Assembly: GCA_017535665.1 (NCBI GenBank)
Contig: JAFXTS010000003.1
Span: 115,702-179,701, forward strand
Origin: Bacteroidales bacterium
GTDB taxonomy: Bacteria; Bacteroidota; Bacteroidia; Bacteroidales; WCHB1-69
Direction of reading: 5' to 3'
DNA: 64,000 nucleotides
Part shown: positions 43,952 through 54,097 of the stretch, in pieces
How positions within the stretch are numbered: the stretch's first letter is position 1
How the letters are laid out: each line of letters starts with the position of its first letter
Made by a program: the position numbers and the translations under genes
Notes under the pieces: generated by a model
What the model was told of the DNA's origin: nothing
The model's input: the letters and a program-made list of their open reading frames with translations, nothing else
Database searches by the model: none

Positions 43952-45892
43952 ATGAAAATCAATTTGAAAGGAATCGGCCAAGTCGCTGTTGAAACTCCCT
44001 GTTCCATCATTGATCTCATCCTCCGCGCCAACCCCGAGGTGCTCAACACCTTCTGCGCTGCCAAAATTGACGGCAAGGTGGTTGACCTGCGCGACACGAT
44101 CAGTGAGGATTGTGAGATTGAGCTGCTGGACAAGGATGCCCCAGAGTCTTTGCCGATCTTGCGGCATACGACCGCGCACATCATGGCTGAGGCCGTCAAA
44201 CATCTTTACCCCCACGCCAAACTTACCATCGGTCCTTCTACCGACCGTGGCTTTTTCTACGATTTCGACTGCGAGCCCTTCAGCCGCACCGACCTCGACG
44301 CCATCGAGAAGGAGATGAAGAGCATCATCAAGAAGGCCACCCGCCTCGAGCGCAAGGTGGTCTCCCGCGAAGAAGCCCGTGAGATTTTTACCAAACTGGA
44401 GGAGCCGTACAAAATCGAACTGCTGGATGCCGTGCCCGAAGGCGAGCGCATCACCATCTATTCGCAGGACGATTTCTCCGACCTCTGCACCGGCCCGCAT
44501 CTTCTCAACACCCGCCTGATCAAAGGATTCAAACTTATCTCAACATCAGCTACTTACTGGCGTGGAGACCGCAGCAACAAGTCGCTCACCCGTATCTTCG
44601 GCGTGGCTTTCTTCACCAAAGAAGACCTCGAAGAGCATCTGGCCTATTTGGAGAATATCAAGAACCGCGACCACAACAAGTTGGGCCGCGAGATGGAGCT
44701 TTTCGCCACCGTGGACGTCATCGGTCAGGGCCTTCCGCTCATGCTGCCCAAAGGCGCCAAGATTGTGCAGACCCTCCAGCGCTGGATCGAGGATTTGGAA
44801 GACAACGAATGGGGTTACATCCGCACCAAGACCCCGCTGATGGCCAAGAAAGACCTGTACGAGATCTCCGGCCACTGGCAGCACTACAGAGATGGAATGT
44901 TCGTAATCGGAGACCCCGAAGACGAAGAGGTGATGGCACTGCGCCCGATGACCTGCCCGTTCCAATACTTTGTGTACAAGGCATCTCCCAAGTCATACCG
45001 CGACCTGCCGAAACGCTATAGCGAGACCTCCACGCTGTTCCGCAACGAGGACTCCGGCGAGATGCATGGTCTGACCCGCGTGCGCCAGTTCACCATTTCG
45101 GAAGGCCACCTCATCGTGCGCCCCGACCAGATGGTGGATGAGTTCAAGGGCTGTCTGGCTTTGGCCAAGTACTGCCTCACCACCCTCGGCTTGCAGGATG
45201 ATGTCACCTATCATCTCTCGAAGTGGGATCCCAACAATACCAAGAAATATATTGGTACCGCTGAAGAGTGGGAGGAGAGCCAGCAGCATATCCGCAACAT
45301 CCTCCTCGAGCTCAACATTCCGTTTGTGGAAGATGACGACGAGGCTGCTTTCTATGGTCCGAAGGTCGACATCAACGCCAAGAATGTGTATGGCAAGGAA
45401 GACACTATGATTACCGTGCAGTGGGATGCGCTTCTGGCACCGAGATACGACATGTTCTATATCGACCAGAACGGCAACAAGGTGCGCCCCAATGTGATTC
45501 ACCGTACCAGCATCGGTTGCTACGAGCGTACATTGGCTTGGTTAATAGAGAAATACGAGGGTAAATTCCCCACGTGGCTCTGTCCCGAGCAGGTGCGTAT
45601 CCTGCCCATCTCCGAAAAGTTCCACGACTATGCCGAGCAGGTGTGCGAACGCCTGACGAAGGCTGGCATCAAGGTGACCGTGGACAGCCGTTCCGAGAAG
45701 ATCGGTTACAAGCTGCGCGAAGCCCGCGTTGACCGTCTGCCCTACGCGTTGATCGTGGGACAGAAGGAGGCCGACGAGCAGGTGGTATCGGTATGGAACC
45801 GCACCTCCGGCGACAAAGGCGCCTGCTCCATCGACGAGTTCATCGCTACAATTTTGGAAGATATCAATACGAAGGCTTTGCAGCCCAAGTAA
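43952..45892 (+). CDS. thrS: Threonyl-tRNA synthetase
   Basis: A 646-residue class II synthetase with four parts: N-terminal TGS domain (MKINLKGIGQVAVET), the editing domain with HTTAHIM and DLCTGPHL that removes Ser from tRNAThr, the catalytic core, and an anticodon domain ending in KEADEQVVSVWNR. The active-site zinc ligands are Cys in MTCPFQ, His in EGHLI, and His in VIHRTSIGCYERT. Start ATG 43952 is chosen because the upstream ATG lies inside the promoter. It is monocistronic with a terminator that abuts tRNA-Ala. Confidence 0.97.
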   Translation: MKINLKGIGQVAVETPCSIIDLILRANPEVLNTFCAAKIDGKVVDLRDTISEDCEIELLDKDAPESLPILRHTTAHIMAEAVKHLYPHAKLTIGPSTDRGFFYDFDCEPFSRTDLDAIEKEMKSIIKKATRLERKVVSREEAREIFTKLEEPYKIELLDAVPEGERITIYSQDDFSDLCTGPHLLNTRLIKGFKLISTSATYWRGDRSNKSLTRIFGVAFFTKEDLEEHLAYLENIKNRDHNKLGREMELFATVDVIGQGLPLMLPKGAKIVQTLQRWIEDLEDNEWGYIRTKTPLMAKKDLYEISGHWQHYRDGMFVIGDPEDEEVMALRPMTCPFQYFVYKASPKSYRDLPKRYSETSTLFRNEDSGEMHGLTRVRQFTISEGHLIVRPDQMVDEFKGCLALAKYCLTTLGLQDDVTYHLSKWDPNNTKKYIGTAEEWEESQQHIRNILLELNIPFVEDDDEAAFYGPKVDINAKNVYGKEDTMITVQWDALLAPRYDMFYIDQNGNKVRPNVIHRTSIGCYERTLAWLIEKYEGKFPTWLCPEQVRILPISEKFHDYAEQVCERLTKAGIKVTVDSRSEKIGYKLREARVDRLPYALIVGQKEADEQVVSVWNRTSGDKGACSIDEFIATILEDINTKALQPK

Positions 45893-45914
45893 TTGTAAAA
45901 TTTTAGGGTTAATG

Positions 45915-45958
45915 ATGAGCGTGCAGAAAAATATCGTACTTTTGCACGCTCATTTTTT
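45915..45958 (+). terminator. Terminator of thrS
   Basis: ATGAGCGTGCA pairs perfectly with TGCACGCTCAT over 11 bp, extended by a few weaker pairs, and is followed by TTTTT up to base 45958. The U-tract touches the first base of tRNA-Ala. Confidence 0.8.
45937..45944 (+). promoter_or_regulatory. -7 promoter box for tRNA-Ala, inside the thrS terminator
   Basis: TACTTTTG matches TAnnTTTG. It overlaps the loop and 3' arm of the thrS terminator hairpin and ends 14 bases before the tRNA. Confidence 0.55.
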
Positions 45959-46031
45959 GGGGATGTAGCTCAGTTGGTAGAGCACTTGGTTCGCAATCAA
46001 GGGGTCGCGGGTTCGAATCCCGTCTTCTCCA
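45959..46031 (+). tRNA. tRNA-Ala (anticodon CGC)
   Basis: A full cloverleaf of 73 bases. The acceptor GGGGATG pairs with CTTCTCC, including the G3-U70 pair that identifies tRNA-Ala and one T-T mismatch at pair 6-67. The D stem is GCTC/GAGC, anticodon stem CTTGG/TCAAG with loop TTCGCAA (anticodon CGC, 45992-45994), variable loop GGGTC, and T arm GCGGG-TTCGAAT-CCCGT. The discriminator is A and CCA is not encoded. Confidence 0.9.
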
Positions 46032-46045
46032 CATCCATCTAACAA

Positions 46046-46072
46046 AAAGCGCGTGCTTGCTGCACGCGCTTT
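46046..46072. terminator. Bidirectional terminator between tRNA-Ala and the giant adhesin gene
   Basis: AAAGCGCGTGC and GCACGCGCTTT form an 11-bp stem with loop TTGCT. On the minus strand it is followed by TTGTT-type T-tract after the T-rich arm, ending the adhesin gene; on the plus strand it ends the tRNA transcript. Confidence 0.75.
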
Positions 46073-46095
46073 CGTGTTTATGATTATGGGCAATG

Positions 46096-49000
46096 CTATT
46101 GCTTGATGAAAGTTTTGGTCACGACACCTTGGTTGGTGATGATGCGCATCAGATACATGCCGGAAGAGAGTTCAGAGATGCATAAGCGTTTGGGATTTTC
46201 CCGAACTTCAGTGCTCAAGAACGCCCTTCCATAAGTATCGTAAACTTCAATCTGCGAAATGGTAATGCCATCTTGACACAGAATATTTACATATTGTCTG
46301 GAAGGATTCGGATAGACGGAAACTGCCTGCTCCAGTTGGTAGGTGCTGACACCATCGGTTACAAAAGGCTGAGAAATCCATTCACTGAAAGTAGTTTCGT
46401 CACAGCGGGTGCGAACGTAGAGTGTGTAAGGGATTCCTGTGACAAGGTCTGAGAATGTATGCGACATCTCATCGTGAAGTGTCACCGCACTCGTTTCGTC
46501 AAGTGTTTCGTTTCCAGGCACTATTGCCACATCCCAATCGTGATGGAAGGGGATGACGTCAGTGAAATGGAACGACACCTCCGAGGGGGAGATATTATCC
46601 AGCACAATAGCGTTGGGGGGCGTGCATCCGGAGGACACAAGCAAAATGTTGTCGAAGGCGGCTGCCGGATCATTTCCCAGCGACTGGTCGTTAGTCCAAT
46701 AAAGGAACAGTCTCAAATAGCCAGTATGGGTGTTGTCGATTACGACAGAATGGGTACCCCAATCACTTTGGGAGTGAAGGGCAACATCCAATTGTGTCAG
46801 CTCTGAAGGTACAGTACCGGAAGACGCACTGGTCGTCGGGACGATGGCGGGTCCGATGAAAACCTTGGCGTAATCGTATGCGGTGGTGCCCGTCACTTCA
46901 CCTTGTCCTTTAAAGTCAAAATAGAGTGTGTAGGGCGCTTGTGCAGGGTCAAGATAGATGTTGCGATAAGCCCATGCATTCGTCAAGGCGTTATGATTAT
47001 AGGCATTGGTAATTCCGTCATCATTACTGATATACAACGATTGTCCTTCTCCATTGGCGGTGGCCGTTCCAACCGTCCACTGGTTCTCCGTTCCGTTGCT
47101 CACGAACTCCCAGCTGTCATTTTCCGAAACATCTTCAAAATCACAAATATAGGGAGCAGGAGCGTAACTGTTCTGCGTATGGAATTGGGTCATAAGCCAC
47201 AGACTGTGGCTGCCATCTGCGTAATTGGCCCGTACTTTGCAGAGATAGTCAGTGTTGGCGAGCAAGCCGTATAAAACGCGCGTGGTGGTGTAAACTGTGA
47301 TTTCCGTCATCACCGTATCAACAGGGAGTGCGGCGTATGCCAGCGTGTAGGAAACGGGTTGAGTTGTGCCATCATACGACCACACGATGTACGTTGCTGT
47401 TTCGTGTGGGGTGGCTGTAAGTTCACCCAATTGTGGCATCTGTCCGCGGGAAAGACAGAGATTGTCGATGGAGGCTGGAGGATTGGAGCCGCCGGTATTG
47501 TTGTTGTGCCACAACAAATAGATTCTTTGGATGCCCGAGTGCGTGGAATCTATGGCGAAATCGTAATGGGTCCAGTTGTCTCTCATTCCGATATTTTGCA
47601 AGCCGACAGCACCAGCTGGTGTCGCAGAGCCGGAAGGCACCGCGGGCGGTCCGACAAACACATTGAGATAGTCATTATTCGCCTCACCCATTCCTTTGAA
47701 ATCAAAGGAGAGGTGATAGTTTGAACTGCCTGGCGTGACATAAACATCCGTATAGGCCCACAAATCCGAAGCGGCATTCATATTGTAGGTATTGCTTAGT
47801 CCTCCGTCAGATGACACATACATGGTGCCGTTAGGTCTGCTTGCATCGTGACGGCCAGTGCACCAAGAGTTTTCCGCTCTGATATACAGTATTGTCCAGT
47901 TAGAAATGCTTCCTGGCGTGTCAAAACCGCTGAGGAAGACTATCTGATTATGAGTGTAGAACGAACTTTCCTCACTCCAAATACTGCAAGAGGTGTCGCA
48001 ATTTTGGCGTACTTTCCAATAATAGTATGTATTGCTATCCAGATCATGTAAAATCAGTATCGTATCCGATACATGGAAGTACGTGTAAACGCTGTCCTCT
48101 TCTGAGCGGACGGCCACCGTGTAATCTGCTCCGGCACCTCCAAACCGCATGGTCCAGGAGAGCATCGCGCTATCGGCTGTGGCGTACGACATCAGGTCAA
48201 CGGGTTCGCGACATGGATTGCCAGTGATGACAATATTGTCGATGGCAGCCGGCGGCTGTGTGACGGTATAGGTGGCATTTTTCCATAAAAAGTACAATCG
48301 TTGCACTCCGCTATGAGTTGAGTCCAAAAGGAAGGAAAAATGCTGCCAATCAGGAATATGGTACAATTGTCCACCTAGCGATTCCGCACCTGCGGGAGCA
48401 TAGTAATCAAATGTTACTTCCGGCTTGCCTAAATAAACTATAGCATAATCGGGGCTGTTTCCTTTGAAATCGAAGGAAAGTTCATATTCTTCATTCCCTG
48501 GTGGGAAATAGATGTCACGGTAAACCCAATCTACCCCAGCAGAGTTGAGGGTGTACGTGTTGGTTGCTCCGCCGTCACACGAAACGTACAGCGAAGAGTC
48601 TCCGTCTAAGGATGTGGCCGTTCCCACCACCCATTCGTTGGTTCCGCGCACGTGCAAATGAGACCAGCTGGCATTCTCTTCAGCTTCCTCAAAACCACAT
48701 TCGTAAGGGAGGGTGGCGTATGTCGTCTGTGTGGTGGCGAAGTATCCGTTGTTGCTCCACAAGCTATGGTCGGTGGCAGAGCAGTTGGCCCGCACCCACC
48801 AATAGTAGTATGTGTCGGGCTGCAAGCCAGTGATGAGGATAGTCGTATCGTCACTGTTCACTTCGGTGAAAGCGGTGTCGCTCAAGAGCCGGTAGGCAAC
48901 GGTATAGTTGGTCGGCAGTGCGCTGGCATCGCCCGGCTGCCACGATAAGGTCGCAGTGGTGGCGGTAGTTACGACCGTTTCCGGATGGATCGGGATGAAG

Positions 49001-52000
49001 CAATCCGACACCTGTACGGAAATGTTGTCAAACGCACCGCCAGGATTCGCCCCAAACGAATTGTCGTGACGCCACTGGAAATAGAGCCGTTGCAGACCGG
49101 TGTGCGTGGAATCCACCTCATAACAATAGTGTGTCCATGACGGCACCATGCAGAAATCACCTCCTAATTGTTCGGCTCCTTCAGGAGCGGGAAGTCCCGA
49201 TGGGGTGGTCGGAGGACCCAAATAAACTCGCGCAAAGTCCGCGCCTACCTGACCTAAGCCTTTGAAATCGAATGAAATCTGGTAATGGTCGGTGCTGCCA
49301 GACAGACAGAAGTCGCGATATGCCCATAAGCAGGCGGATGCGTGGGGATGGTAGCTGCCTTCACCGACAGTGGAGGAGATGTGTAAAGACACGTTATCAT
49401 TATCATTTGGCAATGCATTGATTGCAAAGTAATTCCATTCGATGGAGGGAATGTCATCGCCGGGCACATGTACGCCTACAGGAACATCATAATACCAGCG
49501 GGAAACATCATACGAATCCATATAATCACAGAAATAGGGAAGCACGGGAGTCGTATTGAAGGGAACGTCCTCACTCCAATCACCGTAAACTCCGTTGCAC
49601 AGGGCACGGACTTTCCAAAAATAAGGTCTGTCGTATTGGAAATCTGAAATCAGCAAGGTCGTGTCTTGAACATCAATTTCCACATAATTATGGTCGTACT
49701 GTAATTTATAAGCCACTTGATACGATGATGCACCGTTCCGGTTCCAAGTGAGTCGGGCAGCATTGGCCGTCAACAACGTCGTGGCAAGCGGGGTAGGGGG
49801 CGGACACTCGGATGCCTTTACCATAAGATTGTCCAATGCACCAGCCTTGCTGGGAACCTGGTCCCACCCTTTCTTTAAAAAGAGACGGTATAATCCCGTA
49901 TAGGAAGAGTCAATGGTGAAGCGGTGATGTTGCCACTGGTCGGATGTGGGAATCGTTACAACTGATACGGCAGGCGCTCCAACACTGTCCAACGATTGCA
50001 ACTGGATTTCAGCACCTTTGCCCATATAATCAAAAGAAATCTGGTATTCTGCAGCACCAGGCGCAATGTAAATGTCCCTGTAAACGCTAATGATGTCAAA
50101 TGACCAGTATGTCAAACTGGAATTAGTAGCACCGTAATCATTGGAGATATAGATCGAAGACGCACCGTCGTAACGCACGGTACTGCCAATCACCCACGTG
50201 TCGGAAAAGTATGAGACCGAAGCCACGTGCCAACCAATCTTGTCCACCTCATCTTCAAAACCAGTGTAATATGGCGTACAGCCGGCGGTGCAGAATGTCA
50301 CCTCATCACTCCAGTTGCTTGGTTCGTTATTGGTTGCTATTGCCCGTGCTTTCCAATGGTAAATGGTGTTGGGGGTTAACGACGAGACCAGATAGTTGGT
50401 ATCGGTCACCGTGATGAAGGTGTAAGTGGTGTCGGTACCCTTTCGGTAGGCCAGTTCGTAAGCCGCGGGCGCATGGTGGTTGTTGGGCTCCCAAGTCAAC
50501 AGGGCTGAATTATGCTTGATATTTGAGGAGGTCAGATTATACGGTCGCCCGACCACGAAGCCTTTGAATGAGATATCATCTATGGCACAGGCCCTCTTGG
50601 GCACATAGTAATTCTCTTTCTCCCATCTGAAAACGAGTCGTTGTATGCCGCTATGTGACTGATCAGCTATCATGTGGACATGGTGCCACAACGTGTCGGT
50701 GAAGTTGACTTGTCCGACCATGTCTGCTGCTGCGGGTCTCGCAAAATAGGTGGGAGAGGTCGGGGTGACCACATAGACCGAAAGGTCTTTCTGCTGTGTA
50801 GTGTCTAAAGTCTTGAGGTCAAACTCCAGCACATATTCCGAGTAGGTCGTGTCGAAAAGAAAATCCTGATACATATAAGTATCGTAGTAGGTTTCATCCA
50901 TGGTTTGGCAAGTCGCCCCGTTGTCTGAAGAGACGTAGCAGGTGTTCAGGCCGTTGTGCTGCACAGCGCTTCCGAAACACCATTGTTGCGTTGTCCCTTC
51001 GAAGCGATGGAGCCAACCTGCATTTACCGAAGGGTCTTCAAAATCGCAAGTGTAGGGCATTGTGGTCAGGCGCCTGAAGGTCAGGAAAGTCTCCTCGTGG
51101 CTCCATTCGCTATGTTCGTTGACTGAGCAGTCGGACCGTACCTTCCAAGTATAATGGGTTAAAGGTTGTAAATTATTGAGTAACAATGAGGTGTCGCTGG
51201 TCTCTATCAGTGTATAATTCAAGTCGGAGGCTGCTTTGTATGCCACGGTATAGGTTTCCGGGCTTCCCAAGGTGACGCCTTGCCACGATATGCGGGCCGA
51301 GGTGTCGGCAATCAGGTCGGTGACCATGTTGACGGGGTGCGGACAGCTCGTGCCCGTGACAATAATGTTGTCAATGGCGATGGCCGGATCGAACCGATAA
51401 TTGTTGGCATGGTTCTGCCATAAAAAGAAAATTCGTTTATGGCCGGCGAAGGTGTGGTCAAGGGTATATTCGCAATTTGACCAGACGCACTCATTATTGT
51501 TGTTAACTGTCGGGCCAATGATGTCATCAATCAAAATCATGGATTGTATCGCCAAATCGTCAGTCGGATCCACAGTGTCACCCACGAACACTTGGGCGAA
51601 AGCATAGCCAGGGTTGCCTTTTACCTTGGCATCGAACGAAAGCTCGTATGTGTCGTACTGCGGGTCGAAATAAAGATCGCGATAGGCCCACAATTGCGCT
51701 TCCGCCAGACTATTGTATATGTTGTTGGAGCCGTCGGCAGCTGTGGTGATATACAATGAGGTGTTGGCACTGCTGTAAGTGTTATGTCCGATATACCAAC
51801 GTGGCTGGTTATTGCCCGTCACCATAGGGAGGTGCCATGCCAAATTTTCAGTGGCATCTTCAAAATCACAAGTATAAGGGATGGGGTGAACCCAAATCAC
51901 ATCCGTTTGGAAAGAAGCCACATCGCTCCAATCGGAGGAAGATACATTATTGTATAGCGTTTTTACGCGCCAGTAGTAGGTAGTGTTGGGCACCAGTCCC

Positions 52001-53562
52001 GTGAGCACGACAGAGTTTGTGTCATACACCGTAAATACCGTGTAATCATCGTCCCCAGCGGTCTTGTACCCCACCTCATAGCCCATCGGGGAATCCACGC
52101 AGTTGTACTGCCAAGAAAGCACGGCGGAAGTGTCGGTGATGTCCGTGGCAGTCAGCGTGTGTGCCACCAAACAAGGGATGCCCTCGATGGAAATGTCGTC
52201 AATGGAGGCAGCAGGCTTGCCGCTGTTGGGATAGAAAGCTGTTCGCCAGTCGAAATAGAGACGATAGGTTCCCGGTGTCGCCACGCTGAAGGAGTAGCTA
52301 TGTGTCATCCAGACACTGTCTTGAGGCAAAGATTGGTTGTCACTCAAGCGCACAGAACCATCAGGTTGAAGCACGGGCGGAACGATGCTGAACAGCGGGG
52401 CCGGCGGTCCCCAATATGCTGTATAATGCTCATAACCACGATGTTGAAAGGTGATGATGTATTGTGGATATACAGTGTCTATTACAAATTCCCGATATGC
52501 CCAAGCCGGATAATTGGTGCCAAAGCCGTAGGTAAGGTTTGTAACGCCTCCATCGCTTGACACATACAAAGAGTGTGCCCCACTATAGGAAACGTATGTT
52601 CCTGTGTACCATCTGTTATCCTCTGCATCGGAGTTAATGGGCAGAAACCAGTTCACATTCTCCGTGGAATCTTCAAAATCACAAAAATAGGGGATAGTTG
52701 CCTGTCTCCGATGCGTGGTGAAGGAACTCTCCAAACTCCAGTCGCTAGACAACGTGTCGGAGCATACGGCCCGTACTTTCCATATATAGGTTGTGATGGG
52801 TTGAAGGTCTGTCAATGTGAGGAACGTGTCATTGACGGCAACCTCCGTGTATTCCGTTTCGGTATTGCTGCGATAAGCCACCTCATACTGGTTGGCACTG
52901 CCGAGAATGCCCGGTTGCCATGAAAGAGTTGCCGATTCGACGGCAATGTCGGAAACCTCCAAAAATTCAGGATAGGAACAGAATTCATCCTGACAGGTGA
53001 AGGTCAGTTTGGGGAGAAAGCCCGCTGTATAGGGTGCATAGTATGTGCCCACTTGGTTGAGAGACATAACGTCGGATTGGGTTTGCCCATAAAATGATTC
53101 ACCCTGATACATATCGGTACTCCCCGCCTTGATGACTTCGACTAAAAGATTACCACCATTATAATAGAAGGGTGTATCCAAGGGTATGCGTATAGTATCG
53201 CTTACAAAATATGCTGAAAATGGACCTGTCCATACAATAGATGTATTGTCATTAATCATCCCGTCATTAAGATTGTCGGCAGTAGTAATGCCTAATCGGA
53301 TAGTCTGCTCGCGGGTATCTAACCATGTGCCTTGGGCAGCCACCATATACCATGTCAAAGTGGTAATATACTTGCCTTGCAATTCGGTAAGCATCGAAGA
53401 TGGATATATAGATTGCGAATGCTGTGATTGCTCCCAATGATAACCAGACAATGGGAAATAGGGGAGTTGGGTTGTTCCATCAGCCACGGTAATATCCTGG
53501 GCATCAGAGATGTAAAAGGAACAAATTCCAAGAATTGCAAGAAGAAAGGCTATCTTTTTCAT
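46096..53562 (-). CDS. Giant repetitive T9SS-sorted adhesin (alternating FN3 and MAM/cleaved-adhesin-like modules)
   Basis: The 2488-residue protein has a signal peptide (MKKIAFLLAILGICSFYISDAQ). It has an N-terminal beta domain, then about eight repeats of roughly 250-270 residues. Each repeat has one fibronectin type III domain (pattern SATLSWQPG..YEVAYR..TTYIWKVRA) and one jelly-roll module starting like IPYTCDFEDATENLAW and ending with IDNIVVTG before the next FN3. A ninth FN3 and a T9SS type A sorting domain (VYPNPSRQYVNIL, then SGMYLMRIITNQG) close the protein. The first module start drifts between copies (CDYMD, SGFDT), so copies are old. No enzyme domain is seen; binding to glycan or host/fibre is inferred. 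Confidence 0.9.
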   Translation of the reverse strand: MKKIAFLLAILGICSFYISDAQDITVADGTTQLPYFPLSGYHWEQSQHSQSIYPSSMLTELQGKYITTLTWYMVAAQGTWLDTREQTIRLGITTADNLNDGMINDNTSIVWTGPFSAYFVSDTIRIPLDTPFYYNGGNLLVEVIKAGSTDMYQGESFYGQTQSDVMSLNQVGTYYAPYTAGFLPKLTFTCQDEFCSYPEFLEVSDIAVESATLSWQPGILGSANQYEVAYRSNTETEYTEVAVNDTFLTLTDLQPITTYIWKVRAVCSDTLSSDWSLESSFTTHRRQATIPYFCDFEDSTENVNWFLPINSDAEDNRWYTGTYVSYSGAHSLYVSSDGGVTNLTYGFGTNYPAWAYREFVIDTVYPQYIITFQHRGYEHYTAYWGPPAPLFSIVPPVLQPDGSVRLSDNQSLPQDSVWMTHSYSFSVATPGTYRLYFDWRTAFYPNSGKPAASIDDISIEGIPCLVAHTLTATDITDTSAVLSWQYNCVDSPMGYEVGYKTAGDDDYTVFTVYDTNSVVLTGLVPNTTYYWRVKTLYNNVSSSDWSDVASFQTDVIWVHPIPYTCDFEDATENLAWHLPMVTGNNQPRWYIGHNTYSSANTSLYITTAADGSNNIYNSLAEAQLWAYRDLYFDPQYDTYELSFDAKVKGNPGYAFAQVFVGDTVDPTDDLAIQSMILIDDIIGPTVNNNNECVWSNCEYTLDHTFAGHKRIFFLWQNHANNYRFDPAIAIDNIIVTGTSCPHPVNMVTDLIADTSARISWQGVTLGSPETYTVAYKAASDLNYTLIETSDTSLLLNNLQPLTHYTWKVRSDCSVNEHSEWSHEETFLTFRRLTTMPYTCDFEDPSVNAGWLHRFEGTTQQWCFGSAVQHNGLNTCYVSSDNGATCQTMDETYYDTYMYQDFLFDTTYSEYVLEFDLKTLDTTQQKDLSVYVVTPTSPTYFARPAAADMVGQVNFTDTLWHHVHMIADQSHSGIQRLVFRWEKENYYVPKRACAIDDISFKGFVVGRPYNLTSSNIKHNSALLTWEPNNHHAPAAYELAYRKGTDTTYTFITVTDTNYLVSSLTPNTIYHWKARAIATNNEPSNWSDEVTFCTAGCTPYYTGFEDEVDKIGWHVASVSYFSDTWVIGSTVRYDGASSIYISNDYGATNSSLTYWSFDIISVYRDIYIAPGAAEYQISFDYMGKGAEIQLQSLDSVGAPAVSVVTIPTSDQWQHHRFTIDSSYTGLYRLFLKKGWDQVPSKAGALDNLMVKASECPPPTPLATTLLTANAARLTWNRNGASSYQVAYKLQYDHNYVEIDVQDTTLLISDFQYDRPYFWKVRALCNGVYGDWSEDVPFNTTPVLPYFCDYMDSYDVSRWYYDVPVGVHVPGDDIPSIEWNYFAINALPNDNDNVSLHISSTVGEGSYHPHASACLWAYRDFCLSGSTDHYQISFDFKGLGQVGADFARVYLGPPTTPSGLPAPEGAEQLGGDFCMVPSWTHYCYEVDSTHTGLQRLYFQWRHDNSFGANPGGAFDNISVQVSDCFIPIHPETVVTTATTATLSWQPGDASALPTNYTVAYRLLSDTAFTEVNSDDTTILITGLQPDTYYYWWVRANCSATDHSLWSNNGYFATTQTTYATLPYECGFEEAEENASWSHLHVRGTNEWVVGTATSLDGDSSLYVSCDGGATNTYTLNSAGVDWVYRDIYFPPGNEEYELSFDFKGNSPDYAIVYLGKPEVTFDYYAPAGAESLGGQLYHIPDWQHFSFLLDSTHSGVQRLYFLWKNATYTVTQPPAAIDNIVITGNPCREPVDLMSYATADSAMLSWTMRFGGAGADYTVAVRSEEDSVYTYFHVSDTILILHDLDSNTYYYWKVRQNCDTSCSIWSEESSFYTHNQIVFLSGFDTPGSISNWTILYIRAENSWCTGRHDASRPNGTMYVSSDGGLSNTYNMNAASDLWAYTDVYVTPGSSNYHLSFDFKGMGEANNDYLNVFVGPPAVPSGSATPAGAVGLQNIGMRDNWTHYDFAIDSTHSGIQRIYLLWHNNNTGGSNPPASIDNLCLSRGQMPQLGELTATPHETATYIVWSYDGTTQPVSYTLAYAALPVDTVMTEITVYTTTRVLYGLLANTDYLCKVRANYADGSHSLWLMTQFHTQNSYAPAPYICDFEDVSENDSWEFVSNGTENQWTVGTATANGEGQSLYISNDDGITNAYNHNALTNAWAYRNIYLDPAQAPYTLYFDFKGQGEVTGTTAYDYAKVFIGPAIVPTTSASSGTVPSELTQLDVALHSQSDWGTHSVVIDNTHTGYLRLFLYWTNDQSLGNDPAAAFDNILLVSSGCTPPNAIVLDNISPSEVSFHFTDVIPFHHDWDVAIVPGNETLDETSAVTLHDEMSHTFSDLVTGIPYTLYVRTRCDETTFSEWISQPFVTDGVSTYQLEQAVSVYPNPSRQYVNILCQDGITISQIEVYDTYGRAFLSTEVRENPKRLCISELSSGMYLMRIITNQGVVTKTFIKQ

Positions 53563-53605
53563 GTTATGATAATTTTCTGGGGAAAAACACCGCTGTATTT
53601 GGCGA

Positions 53606-53613
53606 CAAAGTTA
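53606..53613 (-). promoter_or_regulatory. -7 promoter box for the giant adhesin
   Basis: Minus-strand TAACTTTG matches TAnnTTTG, 44 bases before the ATG at 53562. Confidence 0.65.
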
Positions 53614-54097
53614 CGACATTTTCGAGGAATATTTATCCCCTCACATTCAAAATGTGAACCCTAATGGAGCGAATATGAATGCGTAGCTCTGTTGATTTTT
53701 TTTATTTTATTAATAACCAATACTTTGGAAAATTATCATTTTGAGATGTTGTGAGGGAATAAAAGTTTTAAAGAGGTATTACTAGTGTATTAATCGCCAT
53801 TATTGGCAGTCTACAACGCTGCCCCCCAAGCCCATCGGTCGAAAATCGACTGATGGGCTACAACAATAGTTATGAAGCATCTTATTCGGAATCATGGCGT
53901 TTGATGTTGTATTACGAGGGACAACGAATTTTATTGAGTCATCATTGAGACTTCATTTTCGAGCGGCAAAAATAGTAAAATTTTTAATGAAAATATCAAT
54001 TCGCTGAAATATTTTTTAATTTCATTGAAAATAATATTGATTTGATTGATTTTAATGATAAAATCAACGAAATGGATAGGGAAGAGAAAGGACTTGT
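53614..54097. other. AT-rich intergenic region with one long hairpin
   Basis: I see no gene here. A hairpin at 53829-53859 has arms AGCCCATCGGTCGA and TCGACTGATGGGCT (14 bp, one G-T pair, loop AAA) and no T-tract on either side, so it is not an obvious terminator. A second minus-strand -7-like box (TATTTTTG, 53967-53974) has no gene close downstream. Confidence 0.6.
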
